From: Scenedesmus sp. ARA3 | Lineage: Eukaryota; Chlorophyta; Chlorophyceae; Sphaeropleales; Scenedesmaceae | DNA length: 64,000 nucleotides | NCBI GenBank assembly: GCA_004335835.1 | Contig: RWJK01000881.1 | Coordinates: 16,131-80,130 of the forward strand | Direction of reading: 5' to 3' | In this document: one piece after another, positions 12,053 through 22,682 of the stretch | Layout of the letters: each line of letters opens with the position of its first letter | Position numbering within the stretch: the stretch's first letter is position 1 | Notes under the pieces: generated by a model | The model's database searches: none | Told to the model about the DNA's origin: nothing | Seen by the model: only the letters and a program-made list of their open reading frames with translations | Made by a program: the position numbers and the translations under genes

Positions 12053-12988
12053 TCATCAACTGCATGGTCTAGTTGCCTCCTGCACAATGTTGTGCTGCTT
12101 CGCGGCAGTTGCTCATGCATGGATTGAGCCTGACATGTGTCACTGCCGCTGCGGCTGACTGGTAGCCCATCGTACAATGCTTTGTGCATATCGGCAGTGA
12201 TCACAGTGACCATCATGGTCATGATAATGCTTTTGGCTATAAGCAGCTGGTGTCGCTTTTTGCCATGGATTTGGGTAGTGATTGCAATTCATGCCATCGG
12301 TGCTGTGCAACACGCACACGCATGAAGCTGCCCTATTTGTCATACATGACGCCCAACTGTTGTGCTGCACTGCAACTGCTGTGCACATGTGGCTGTCATT
12401 GTTGGGCTACAACAAACCCTTTGCCAGCATGCTGACTAGGACCCAATGCCTGCATGGGCAGGGCCCTGCCTTTGGCGTAGTATGCGAGGTGTAAAGCGGA
12501 AGCTGAACATCTGCACGCGTACGAAACGTGAGCTCACGTGAGAGACTGCACCAGGCAGTGCAAGAGTGTTGCTTCAACCTGTACCGGCACGTGCCTGTTC
12601 AGCTTCTGCCGGGATCGGGATCATCACCTTTCAAGCCTTACTTGGTTGCAGCTTCGTCGTAAATTAATTTGCAAACAACTTTTTAACGTAACACTGTTGC
12701 GAAATCAGCCATCGCTTTGTCAAGCCAACCAAGGTGAGCAGGATAGCATGACGCTAAGCCTGTGGCTTCGTTTCAGCAAGCCGTGAGAGTGTATCATACA
12801 TACAATACTGCGGTATCGGTTGGCGTCAACATCATACAGCAGCAGAAGCAGCACCTATGTGCGACAAGCTGTGATACTGCCACTTAGCAGCTGTAGCAGC
12901 ATTGTTGCTGTCATGTAGCTGCTTGCACACAATAGCTGCGCACGCACACCCACATTGCTCACATATTGCCGTTTTGTGCTGTCCGCAG

Positions 12989-15419
12989 CCTCTTGTCTTC
13001 GCCCCAGCTTCAGCTCACCTGCCAGCTGACAAACGCACGGTCTACGCCTACAGCAGCAACATGCAGCAGGCACGTACACACGCACCCGGACGCAGCGGGC
13101 TGCGCAGCACCTGCCTTCATCCCCACCATCATCACCACCATCATCAGCAGCATCTGGCACCATGGCACTGCCGTGCTCAAACAACAAAGCACGCCCTGGC
13201 TTGTGCAGCTATGCGCAGCTTGCAGCAGTGCCAGCAGAACGACGTGCTGGAACTTACCTTCACCAGCAGCAGCAGCAGCAGCGGCAGCAGCAGCAGCAGC
13301 AGTGTTGAGCACGTGCAGGTCATGCAGGGCTGGGATGGCTCCTCAGCGGTGCTGCTGCGCAAGGGGCAACTGCTGCGGCTGGCGGCTGCTGCTGGCGAGG
13401 ATGCAGGCGCGCTGCAGCTGACTGCGCTGGGTGAGTGATGATGACGTGGCAGAATGATAGAGCAAGTCCTGATTGCTGGTAGCGATTCAACGCGGCTGCA
13501 CATGTCTGCATTGCACACAAGGTGCCAAGCAGTGGCATGGCAGCCGCTGCACCTTTTAAGCGTTTGGTTGCGCGAGCGGCTGAGAAGCAGAGCAACAGCA
13601 GACAGTAACAGTTGAAGCAAGTGTTGCCTGCACCACCAATCTACATCACTTGCCTGCTCTGCTGCTCGCTGGGTGGCGCTGCATCAACCTTCTGCTTTGG
13701 TGCCTGCCTTGGTGCCTGGCTGTGCTGCAGGTGGCTTCCCAGCAGCCGACAGCCTGACTGTAAGCAGCTTCCCGCAGCTGGCAGGCGTGCTGCCTGCCTT
13801 GCACGCCCATGCAGGTGAGCAGCGGTGGCAGGGCTAGCGGCAGCAGCAGCAGCAGCAGCAGGGCTAGCAGCAGCAACAATAGCAGCAGCAGCAGGGCTAG
13901 CAGCAGCAGCAGATAGTATAGGCGCGCTTGCATATGGCATGGCAGTTGCATCCATGGAAGAGGCAGATCTTATAGAGAGGCATCCTTTCAGAGCTTGCCT
14001 TGCAAGCAAAGCTGCCTGGCCCCATTTTGCTGGCTTGAGTGGATACTAGATAGAAGGGAGCCACTCTCCCTTCTATCTATACTCGCTGTCACACAGCTGG
14101 CCAGACTTCCTGATCTTTTAGCATTTGTCCGACGCAGGCGAGCTGCCGGCTGGCACAGTGACTGCCGAGGTGCTTGACAGCTTGGAGCACCTGCAGCAGC
14201 AGGTGGTGGCAGATGCAGCTGAATGGTGAGCAGCGCTGCCCAAAAGCAGCGTGCAAGGCAGGGTTCATGGGTTCAGCTACAGGCATCTTTGCGCCAAAGG
14301 TTACATATGGTGCTGCCTTGCTGTACTTCTGTTCCACTACCTTGTTGTGTCATGGCAAATGTTGTGCACACCAAAAGGCGTTTTCTAAGCATGCTGCTGC
14401 TGCTGCTGCTGCTGCCGCCAGGCGTGACGGCAACGCGCCAGGTGACCCCGTCAAAACCCAGCTGCAGCAAGCCGTGTTTACAGCCGGCGAGCTCGCAGCT
14501 TTCCTGCAAGGGCAGCGCGGAATAGCCCTGGTGCAGCTCTTCAATGGCTGGGAGCCCTCTAAAGGCCAGCCAATCTATAATCCTTTGGCCATCCACATGT
14601 TAGAGCAGGCACTGGCTGCGCCCGGTGTCGCATTCATCAGCTCGGTCGCGCCCGGCGGCGTGGGTTTGACCGGCATTCTGTATGCTGATCGCGAGCCGTT
14701 TGCGAGCTGGGCGATGCATCTGGCGAGCTTCGGATGCCAGGCGAATGCAGTCGCAGGGTCTGCGTATTACAAGCTGCTGATTGGGCAGCTGCTGGGGTAC
14801 AAGCTGGAGCATGTGCTGGGCTATGTGGCGTCATCTGGGGAGCCGGCAAGTGCGCAGCTGCAGCAGCAGGTGGGTGCGGGGAGCTGGCCGGGCTGCGGGG
14901 CTTCCGGCGCGGCTGGCTGGCTGGTCACAGAGAGTTTGCCCCGGCATGTAAGGATGTATGTATCCTGAGCACAGCTGTGTGGCGGCCGCTGGCTGGTGGC
15001 TGTGTGGTGAGCTGGCGCGGGCTGCAGGGCTGCTAGCTGTGTGGTGGCTGCGCAGCAGCTTGCGAAGAGCTGGTTGGGGCGGCAGTCACAATGTTCATAC
15101 AGCTGCATGCTATTTTTCTGGAGGTGCTCCGCCGGCCTCCAGACAGCTTTCAGCATTCTCACCGGAGCTCCACAGGGTGAAGCAACACAATTGCATTCTA
15201 CATGTTCTGTGCATGTGGCTGCAGGTGGCGCAGGACATTAGGAAGCTGAGCAAGGTGAAGCCGCAGCTGCCATGGAGCGCGTCAGACACCAACATACGCA
15301 AGCACAAGCCGGCAGCAGCAGCAGCAGCGGCAGCGGGAGCAGCAGGTGCAGCAGCCGGCAAAGGCAGCGCAGGCTTTGGAGGCAAGGGAGGCTTTGCCAA
15401 GAAAGCTGCAAAGAGATAG
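12989..15419 (+). CDS. unrecognised conserved-looking protein, 5' end unresolved
   Basis: Exons found: 12989-13069, 13238-13430, 13731-13814, 14138-14225, 14422-14869 and 15225-15419 (stop TAG). They give about 362 aa in continuous phase. The first coding exon lies upstream and is not identified. The first listed exon (PLVFAPASAHLPADKR...) ends CAGCAG|GCACGT, which implies either a GC-AG intron or an in-frame retained 168-nt intron. The middle contains a well ordered globular block (LVQLFNGWEPSKGQPIYNPL, then GLTGILYADREPFASWAMHL and YYKLLIGQLLGYKLEHVLGY). The tail is a low-complexity Ala/Gly/Lys stretch after KLSKVKPQLPWSASDTNIRK. I do not recognise the family and see no signal peptide in the visible part. 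Confidence 0.7.
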
Positions 15420-15549
15420 GATCTGGTGTGTTGTGGCACACGTCTGCAGAACCCATGGGCCACCACTTCAAGATGGTGTCATGTTTTTGCTTGGGTTGGG
15501 CTCCGTGAGCTTGTGTGGTTGCTCGGTGAGTGGGCCAGGGCCCGGCTGG

Positions 15550-15554
15550 TGTAA
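15550..15554 (+). terminator. TGTAA polyadenylation signal
   Basis: TGTAA, the usual green-algal polyadenylation signal, lies 131 bp after the stop codon of the preceding gene. Confidence 0.55.
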
Positions 15555-15567
15555 CCTGGTAAGGCAT

Positions 15568-15636
15568 GTGAGTACTCGTTATGCTGCATCTACTTGAAAT
15601 GATTGACCTGCTTGCACGTTGTACCAATTTTATACA
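15568..15636 (+). repeat. dispersed ~60-bp repeat, copy 2
   Basis: Begins GTGAGTACTCGTTATGCTGC and contains TTGACCTGCTTGCAC. It is related to the copies at 11988 and 57999 and lies just past the TGTAA signal. Confidence 0.75.
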
Positions 15637-16322
15637 ATTCCCGAGGGCCCAAGTTGGTCGGGCACTGGGTGCTTGGGGTTGCGGTGTGGCAAAAATGAAT
15701 GGCTGCTACTTTATGCAGCCTGCTGTTTAGGGGTGGCTATCACTAAGCCAGACAAACGTTTACGTCATATGTGAGTTGTAGCCTTCTCAGACCTCCCTGG
15801 GTGCATGGGGCACCTGCTCTGCTCGCTAGGCCAGGCTGCCAGCTCACCAACCTGTTGGCCTCAAGTTGTGCATGTATTGGTCACACCCCCGAGTCCAATA
15901 TCATCATTGTCAGATATGATGCATTTGGTTTCTTGCGATGTTCAACAGCGCTGCAGCGTGGAACTGCTGCAAACACGCTGCAGCTGTAGCAGCAGCACCA
16001 GGGCCTGCTGCATCTGATGGCGTCGCTAGGCGCCTTGACATAGATTATATTACCTGCTATTTGGTTTAAAAGTGCAGTTGCGCTTCGTGTGCCTGTAGGA
16101 TGGTTTTAGAAGGTTTCCTCGGACCTCCCGAGGCACATCAGAGGATGATGATGACTTCTAGATGCACCATCATTCCCTCAGCTTCACTTCGAACCATCGT
16201 TGCACATCAATCGTGAACCTCGAACACTTCATACTGGGCATTCACACCTGTACTGGAGAAGCCCTTACCTAGTTGGAGCGCTCGGCGCTGTCCACAGCGT
16301 AGTGAGGCGTCTTTCCTAGCCA

Positions 16323-18648
16323 ATGGCATCTACTTCAGCTACATCAGGAGCGATGGACGGTGCCGGTGCTCCTGCAAGCATGGACGATGCCCATGACGCA
16401 GCTGCACCAGCAGAGGGTGCAGCGGCCTTAAATGGCCTAGAAAATAGAGCTAACTCCAGCGGCAGTGATGATCAGACATCTTTGGCGCCAGGTCCTGCAG
16501 TGCCAGAGCAGGCTGGGGCAGACACCACACCAGCAGAGTCAGACCCGAGTCATGCACAAATCACGCGCGAGGCTGCAGCAGAAGCAAACAATGTCGCTGG
16601 CGAGGCTCCTGCAAGCGGAGCAGCAGCGCCAATTGACGTTTCCATCGCCATGATGCCTGAAGGCCTGGAGCAGGCCTTGGCAGCTGTGGCAGCTGCAGCT
16701 GCTGCAGCACAGCAGCAGCAGATGCCGCAGCAGCCCTCTACCAGCAGCGCACAGCCGCTGTGCAGTGCTGCATCTCCTGTTGACAGCATGGCAGGCCAGG
16801 CCAGCGATTCGAATGGCGGCGCAGCAGAGGTGGACATCCTGCAGGTTGCTGCGCGGCTACAGCGTAAGGAGCAGCCCGCTTTCATCCAGACATCAGCGCT
16901 CATCTCAAACGTAAGTGATGAGTTCTTGCAAATCAAACGATCTGACATACTCCGCAACCTGCCAGAGTGCAGGGTTTGGCGCATGCATGCACAGCAGTAA
17001 TCATCACAGGCTGCGGTCGGTTGTAGGATGTTGACCTTATGTTGACCTGGACTGGGGCGGTTTCCTTGCACTGCATGTGCATGTGTATGCATGAACACCA
17101 GACAGCACTCACTTGACCATCAGTCTGGCGCAATCTGCCACTGAAAACAGATGCCATTTTTGCACCTAACCCACAGCGGCAAGCGCACATAAGAACCAGC
17201 AGCAAGCACTTACCAACAAAGGTGCTTCTGAGTTCCACTCCTGCGCTGCTGCTGCTGCTGCTGCTGCTGCCGCTGCCGCTGCCGCCACTGCTTTCTTATC
17301 TGTAGAGCTGCGGCTACTGCGGCACGCGCAACACCTCAGGCTGCTGGCGGCGCGGCTGGGAGATTGGGCCCAACAGGTTCATCAACCTCTGCAACAAGTG
17401 AGGGGGCTGGCCGCTAGCTTGATTCCGCTTTGATCACTTGCTAGACCATGATTGCTTGCAACATGATGTCACAGACTACCTAGTTATATCATCACTTGTA
17501 TGGCGTCTGAATCAGCTGGCTTGGCATGACTTACAGCCCGTTTGCTCCTGTGCCTGCTCTCCTTGCATGCTGCTCCCTGTTTGCCATCCATTGCTGGCTC
17601 ATACCATCTGAGGTGGTGCCAGGACCCACATGTTGTGGCTCAAAACATGTAAGATGGTGTGCCAACCTGTTATGGCTCATACCATCTAAGATGGTGCCAG
17701 GACCCACATGCAACTATCCTCTCTTATTGCTGCCTTCCTGTGTGCTGTTCATGTGTGCCCGCAGGTGCTGCCTGCGCCACAAAGCAGGCAAGCTGCTGTC
17801 CGCCTGCCTGCATCCCTTACATGTTGCTCGCTGCTCGCCAGCCACTGCCCACTGCCTCCTTATGTGCCTATGTGTCCATGTGTGCCCGCAGGTGCGGCCT
17901 GCGCCACAAAGCAGGCAAGCTGCAATCCGTGCCGCTGCCATCACCCCCGCAGCGCCGCAACATAGCAGCAGCCGCTAATGGCAGCACCCACCCCTCACGG
18001 CCCGGCAGCCGCGGCAACCCGGCAGCAGCAGCAGCGGCAGCAGCAGTGGCAGCAGCAGCAGGTGGCTACGCCAGTGCTGCAGAGCAGGAGGTGACACTTG
18101 CTGCTGCAGCGGATGCAGCAGCGAGGGCGGGACTGCCTGCCTCATCTGCTGCTGTGCTTGCGAGGGTGATGGGTGAGCAGCTGCTAGCAGAGCAGGGGTA
18201 CCAGCGCAGCAGCCTGGCAGCATCTGCTGCTGTTGCTGCTGCAGCGGCATTCCCAGATGGCAGCAGCAGCAGCCACCACAACCACATCCACAACTCCCAC
18301 TATCACCACCACCAGCAGCAGCAGGAGCAGCAGCAGGACTTATCACGCTTTGCGGGCCATGACATAAAGCTTGAGGAGCTGTCACCAGCAGCAACAGGTG
18401 CTGGATTCCTGACAGACGCAATGCTGGCATCAGCAGCAGCAGAAGTGGCAGCAGCAGCAGCAGCAGCAGCAGGCGGCCCTGACAGCCTGCCAGGCACTGT
18501 CCCTGACAAGCTCAGCCTGATAGGCCCCTCAGGATTCTCCACTCCCCCAGTGGCAGCAGCAGCACAGCAGCAGCAGCAGCAGCAGCAGCCGCTTGGTCTG
18601 CCCGACTTCAGCCGCATGATGGATGGCAGCAGCAGCAGCGCCGCCCGC

Positions 18649-18691
<43 letters not shown>

Positions 18692-20349
18692 ATGGTATGG
18701 AGCCTCGCAGTGCAGCAGCAGCACTCAGCGCGGCAGCAGCAGCAGCAGCGGAGCGAGCGGGGCTAGGAGGGTTTGAGCTGGGTCTTAGCAGCAGCAGCAG
18801 CCAGCTACTGCCGGGGATGAGTGCCCAGATGGCGGCATTCTTAGGCAGAGCAATGGCGGGTGAAGAGCCAGCTGCAAAGCGCCGCAGGACTAAGAAGCCT
18901 GCAGTGCCTGGCAGCAGTACAACTGGAGGTTTGGGTGGGGGTGGGGTTGGGGGTGGTCGCAGCAGCAGGCCGGTTGGAGCGGCGGCAGCAGTGGCAGCAG
19001 CGCTGGCTGCTGGGGAGCAGCAGCAGCAGCAGCAGCAGCAGGGCTTGCAGCGGGATGACTCGCTGGCTGCTGCTGGTGCTGTGGCTGCTGCTGATGCGCT
19101 GCTGGCACTCAACAGGAGCAGGTGAGGCGGCAGGGGGCGGAATCACAACATTTTGTAAACAGTTGAAATCGACACACGCTGATGTCGCGCTGGTTGAATG
19201 TTTGCTGCCAGCTGCGTGTGCGTTCTGCAGCATGTTCTAATATTAAATGATGCTGTGCGCACCTCCCTTCACCCTTGTTTGGGCTGTTTCTTTGCCTGTT
19301 GCTTTTGCCTGGTTGCAATGCCAGTGCTAGCCCTGTGCACCTCGCTGCGCTTGTAATGCTTTAATAAAACTGCTAGTGTTCAACTGTTTCCTGGTACTGT
19401 TGCAGTGCCAGTGCAAGCCATGTGGGCTCTCTGTCCAACCTCTGCCCATGCTTGTGTTGCAAAGAGCATTGCCTTCATCAGTGATTGTGTGTATGCCTCA
19501 CCTCACCCTTGTTTGGAGTTCTGCTTTCCCTGTCACTTTGTCTGGTCACAGCGCCAGTGCAAGCCCTGTGCGCCTCACTGCGGCTGTGATGCTCTGACTG
19601 AACCTTTATTGTTCAACTGTCGCTTTTCCTGTCACTTTTGCAGTGCCAGTGCCAGCCCTGTGGGTTCACCCCCCAATCCCAGGTCAGCACCCGGGGCCCC
19701 CTCACTGCGCCCCTGGATGCTCTAACTAACTGTCATTTTTCCACTGTTACTTTTGCTGTTACTTTTGCAGTGCCAGTGCCAGCCCTGTGGGCTCGCCACC
19801 CAACCCCAGGTCAGCACCCGGGGCCCCCTCCACCCCCCAAGTGGCTATTGATGAGGCAGCAGCAGCAGCAGCAGCAGCAGACCACGCAGCAGCACTTGCG
19901 GAGCGTGCTGCTGCAGAGGCAGCAAGTGCAGCAGTAGATGCTGCTATGGCAGCAGCAGGTGGCGGCTGGTCGCCTGCTGTGGATGCGTATCTTGCTGCTG
20001 CAGCAGCAGCTGGCAATGCTGCTGAGGCTGGTGGAATGGGTGTGGGCTTGAAGAGGGGCAGGACCGGCAGCGGCGGTGCAGCAGCAGCAGCAGCAGCAGC
20101 AGCGGGTGGCAGGGGCGGCATGGGCGGCAGCAGGCAGGAGCTGGGTGCTCGGCAGATGTCCACACGGCAGGTACGTGGAATGATAACAGTGGTGTAGCAC
20201 AAGATAGGGTCAGTGGTCAAGTACATTGCTGACACAGGAGCTTGCAGCTATCTAGCCTGCTTATACCTTTGCTTAGTCAGAGTCATGCCCAATCTCAATG
20301 GCGCCTGCATGTTTTGAACGCCCCCTGCACCATGCATCACTGACTGCTG

Positions 20350-20384
<35 letters not shown>

Positions 20385-20571
20385 GCTGCTGCTGCTGCTG
20401 CTGCTGCCGCTGCTGCTGCTGCTGCTGCCGCCAGGTGTCCCCTGCGATGCACCACCCCTCCTCGTGCGCCTCCGGCCACCTCCCCACTGCTGCTGCTACT
20501 GCTGCTGCTGCTGCCGCCAGGTCTCCCCCGCCATGCACAACCCCTCCTCGCGCCCCTCCGGCCACCCACCA

Positions 20572-20607
<36 letters not shown>

Positions 20608-20717
20608 TGTCCCCCGCCATGCACCACGCCCCCTCGCGCCCCTCCGGCAACCTCCCAGCAATCCCCGCCACCCCATCACCCCGCAGCTGGACCTGCACCA
20701 TGCATCACTGACTGCTG

Positions 20718-20752
<35 letters not shown>

Positions 20753-20802
20753 TGTCCCCCGCCATGCACCACCCCTCCTCGCGCCCCTCCGGCCACCCAC
20801 TA

Positions 20803-20859
<57 letters not shown>

Positions 20860-21283
20860 TCTCCCCTGCGATGCACAACCCCATCTCACGCCGCGCCGGT
20901 CACTTACCAGCTACTGCTGCTACCGCTGCTGCTGCTGCTGTTGCTGCTGCCACCAGGTCTCCCCTGCGATGCACAACCCCTCCTCGCGCCCCTCAGGCCA
21001 CCTCCCAGCAATTCCTGCCACCCCATCACCCCGCAGCTGGACGGCAGAGCAGCTGCACGCCTGGCTGCATGCAGGCGACTGCGGCGAAGCAGTGCGTGCA
21101 TTCAGAGATCAGGGCATAGATGGGCCTGCAATGGCAGGTCTGCTGCGGGTGGCTGGGGGTGGCGAGGCTGGCAGGCTGTACGAGCTGCTAGGGAGTGATG
21201 TGGGGGTACAGGCGGTGGGGCTGCGGCTGCGGCTGGTTGAGTGCATCATGCTGCACTTTGGCAGCGGTGGCAGGAGGGTTTAG
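16323..21283 (+). CDS. GATA-type zinc finger and SAM-domain protein, probable transcription regulator
   Basis: Five exons: 16323-16910, 17306-17397, 17892-19121, 19771-20170 and 20957-21283, giving 878 aa. Residues 1-196 are acidic and Ala/Ser-rich. Residues 198-228 form C-X2-C-X23-C-X2-C (CGYC...CNKC) followed by GLRHKAGKL, the layout of a GATA-type finger. The loop of 23 is longer than the usual 17-20. Residues ~240-770 are mostly poly-Ala, Ser and Gln with a His-rich patch and a basic KRRRTKK motif that could be a nuclear signal. Residues 798-868 (from WTAEQLHAWL, through IDGPAMAGLL, to LRLRLVECIML) match a SAM domain, a protein-protein interaction module. The likely role is DNA binding with SAM-mediated multimerisation; targets are unknown. 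Exons 3, 4 and 5 are each preceded by broken copies of themselves. Confidence 0.82.
17592..17713 (+). repeat. ~39-bp tandem repeat in intron 2 of the GATA/SAM gene
   Basis: About three diverged units containing TGGCTCATACCATCT and GGTGCCAGGACCCACATG. Confidence 0.8.
17757..17800 (+). repeat. intronic copy of the start of GATA/SAM exon 3
   Basis: Repeats the acceptor and first ~30 bp of exon 3 (17884-17925), coding CGLRHKAGKL in the real exon. The copy reads CCLRHKAGKL, so the invariant Gly after the last zinc Cys would become Cys. It lies 127 bp upstream of the working exon. Confidence 0.88.
19319..19722 (+). repeat. four decayed copies of the start of GATA/SAM exon 4
   Basis: Copies begin near 19319, 19404, 19550 and 19641, each repeating CCAGTGC.AGCCCTGTG after a T-rich acceptor-like tract. 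The fourth is best preserved and extends through the sequence for PRSAPGAPS. The working exon starts at 19771. The intervening Chlamydomonas-like text (TTTGCCTGTTGCTTTTGC and variants) is repeated with them. Confidence 0.88.
20426..20956 (+). repeat. five tandem copies of the start of the SAM-domain exon
   Basis: Copies of the acceptor plus GTSTCCCCYGCSATGCAC start at about 20431, 20518, 20604, 20749 and 20854, separated by CTG tracts. The working acceptor is at 20955-20956. The third copy is longest and includes the sequence for AIPATPSPRSW before it ends. Several keep an open frame, so they could act as alternative exons. Confidence 0.9.
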
Positions 21284-21440
21284 GTGGCCGGCTAGGGCTG
21301 GCTAGGTGGCCGGCTAGGGCCGGCTAGGTTCAGCTAGGGCTGGCTAGGTGCCTGCTGGCTAGGCCTGGCTAGGCCTTCCTGTGTGCCCCAAATGTCACTG
21401 CTAGGTGGTGGGACCTAGCCGCCTAGCACACTGAGATATA
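21284..21440 (+). repeat. GGCTAGG-type minisatellite
   Basis: Irregular units of 11-24 bp built from GTGGCCGGCTAGGGCTGGCTAG begin directly after the stop codon of the GATA/SAM gene. Confidence 0.8.
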
Positions 21441-21478
21441 GGCCTAGCCAAACAACCAGTCTGCCAGTAGAGGAGGGT

Positions 21479-21730
21479 TTAGGATTGAGGCTGGCAGGCT
21501 GTATGAGCTGCTAGGGAGTGATGTTGGGGTGCAGGCGGTTGGGCTGCGGCTGCGGCTGGTTGAGTGCATCATGCTGCACTTTGGGGGAGGTGGCAGGAGG
21601 GTGTAGGGTTAGGATTTAGGGGTGATGGTAGGGTAAGGCTCAAACCCTATGGGCATGGTGTGCAGGTGCAGGCGGTTGGGCTGCGGTTGCGGCTGGTGGA
21701 TTGTATTGTGCTGCACTTTGTGCGGGGTAG
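21479..21730 (+). repeat. two downstream copies of the end of the SAM-domain exon
   Basis: 21479-21606 repeats the last ~125 bp of the coding exon (GGCAGGCTGTATGAGCTGCT to the stop) almost unchanged, including an in-frame TAG. 21660-21730 is a shorter, more diverged copy. They lie outside the coding region. Confidence 0.88.
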
Positions 21731-22479
21731 AAATGGCGGTGGTGGTAGTAGTAATAGGAGGTGAGGGTGGTGGTTGACACGGTGTTGTGTATGATGGAGG
21801 CTGCACCTATGAGATACACGGTGGCCATACCGCAGTTTGGTGCTGCCTGTTGTGGATAGGGATTGCGGAGCAACATGAACAGGCAGGTGCAGCTGTACAA
21901 TAGCGTGCCACAGCAGGCAGCAAGGAGAAAGGATCTTCTGTGGGCTGCGGTGGTTAGTTGTGATGGCTAGTACTAGCTTGGGTGCGCTGCGGCTGGATGA
22001 TGCGTGTGGATGATGAGTGCTCCCGCTGGTGCTGCAGCATCAACCTGGTTGGCTTGGGGGTGGTTTGGCGATGAAGGGAATACTTGGCTGTTTGCGCGCA
22101 GGGGCGGGGTGGGATTTAGCTTCAGCTGGGCTGGTGACCATGTCTGGTCGGATCAGCAGCCGCTGTGACCAGCACCTGATGTGTTTGACTGCACCACATT
22201 CTGGTGTGGATAGCTGGTCAACAATAATGGGGTGGGTGCTGGCTTAGATGGTGTGAGGCATGCTAGCGCGGAAGTGCGCATCTGTATTCTTTCGGGCGAA
22301 GCTATCTGTGGTGTTTGTGGTGCTGCATGCAGCACATAGAGGTCCTTGGGTTTGTATGGCACCCACATTTGGCGGCAGTGACTTTTGCTGTGCAGTCTGT
22401 GGTGCGGGTGCAGCACAGCACAGCATATGCAGCAGTCATGACCAGAGCAGCGGACGTCGTGGGTGACCGGCTGATAGTC

Positions 22480-22682
22480 AGTGCTTGCAGGACCGCTTGC
22501 AGGACTGCTTGCACGACTGCTTGCAGGACTGCTTGCAGGACTTACCTGCAGGACTGCTTGCAGGACTGCTTGCACGACCGCTTGTAGGACTGTTTGCAGG
22601 ACTGCTTGCAGGACCGCTTCCAGGGCTGCCTGCAGGACTGCTTGCAGGACTGCTTGCAGGACTGCTTGCAGGACTGCTGCTC
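22480..22682 (+). repeat. 12-bp minisatellite, about 16 units
   Basis: Units of GCTTGCAGGACT with scattered substitutions. Being a multiple of three it leaves several frames open on both strands; these are not genes. Confidence 0.93.

Larger units (their letters stand above)
11326..12988. other. 3' UTR of LCIB-type gene and intergenic region
   Basis: Apart from the 54-bp tandem array at 11631-11826 and the dispersed repeat at 11988-12052 I see no gene. The last 400 bp should contain the promoter and missing first coding exon of the gene that follows. An ATG at 12748 with a GTGAGA donor 40 bp later is a candidate, but its phase does not match the next exon. Confidence 0.5.
15420..16322. other. 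3' UTR and intergenic region
   Basis: Holds a TGTAA signal and a dispersed repeat copy just after the preceding gene. The rest, up to the ATG at 16323, shows no gene and should contain the promoter of the zinc-finger gene. Confidence 0.5.

Noticed and set aside
12748..12786. ATG plus GTGAGA donor as the first exon of the gene at 12989
   Set aside because: Leaves two bases, while the next exon starts in phase 0; joining them would put the clearly coding exon out of frame.
18303..19112. 269-aa minus-strand Ala/Cys-rich open frame
   Set aside because: Shadow of the poly-Ala/Ser/Gln exon of the GATA/SAM gene, whose frame is fixed by splicing on both sides.
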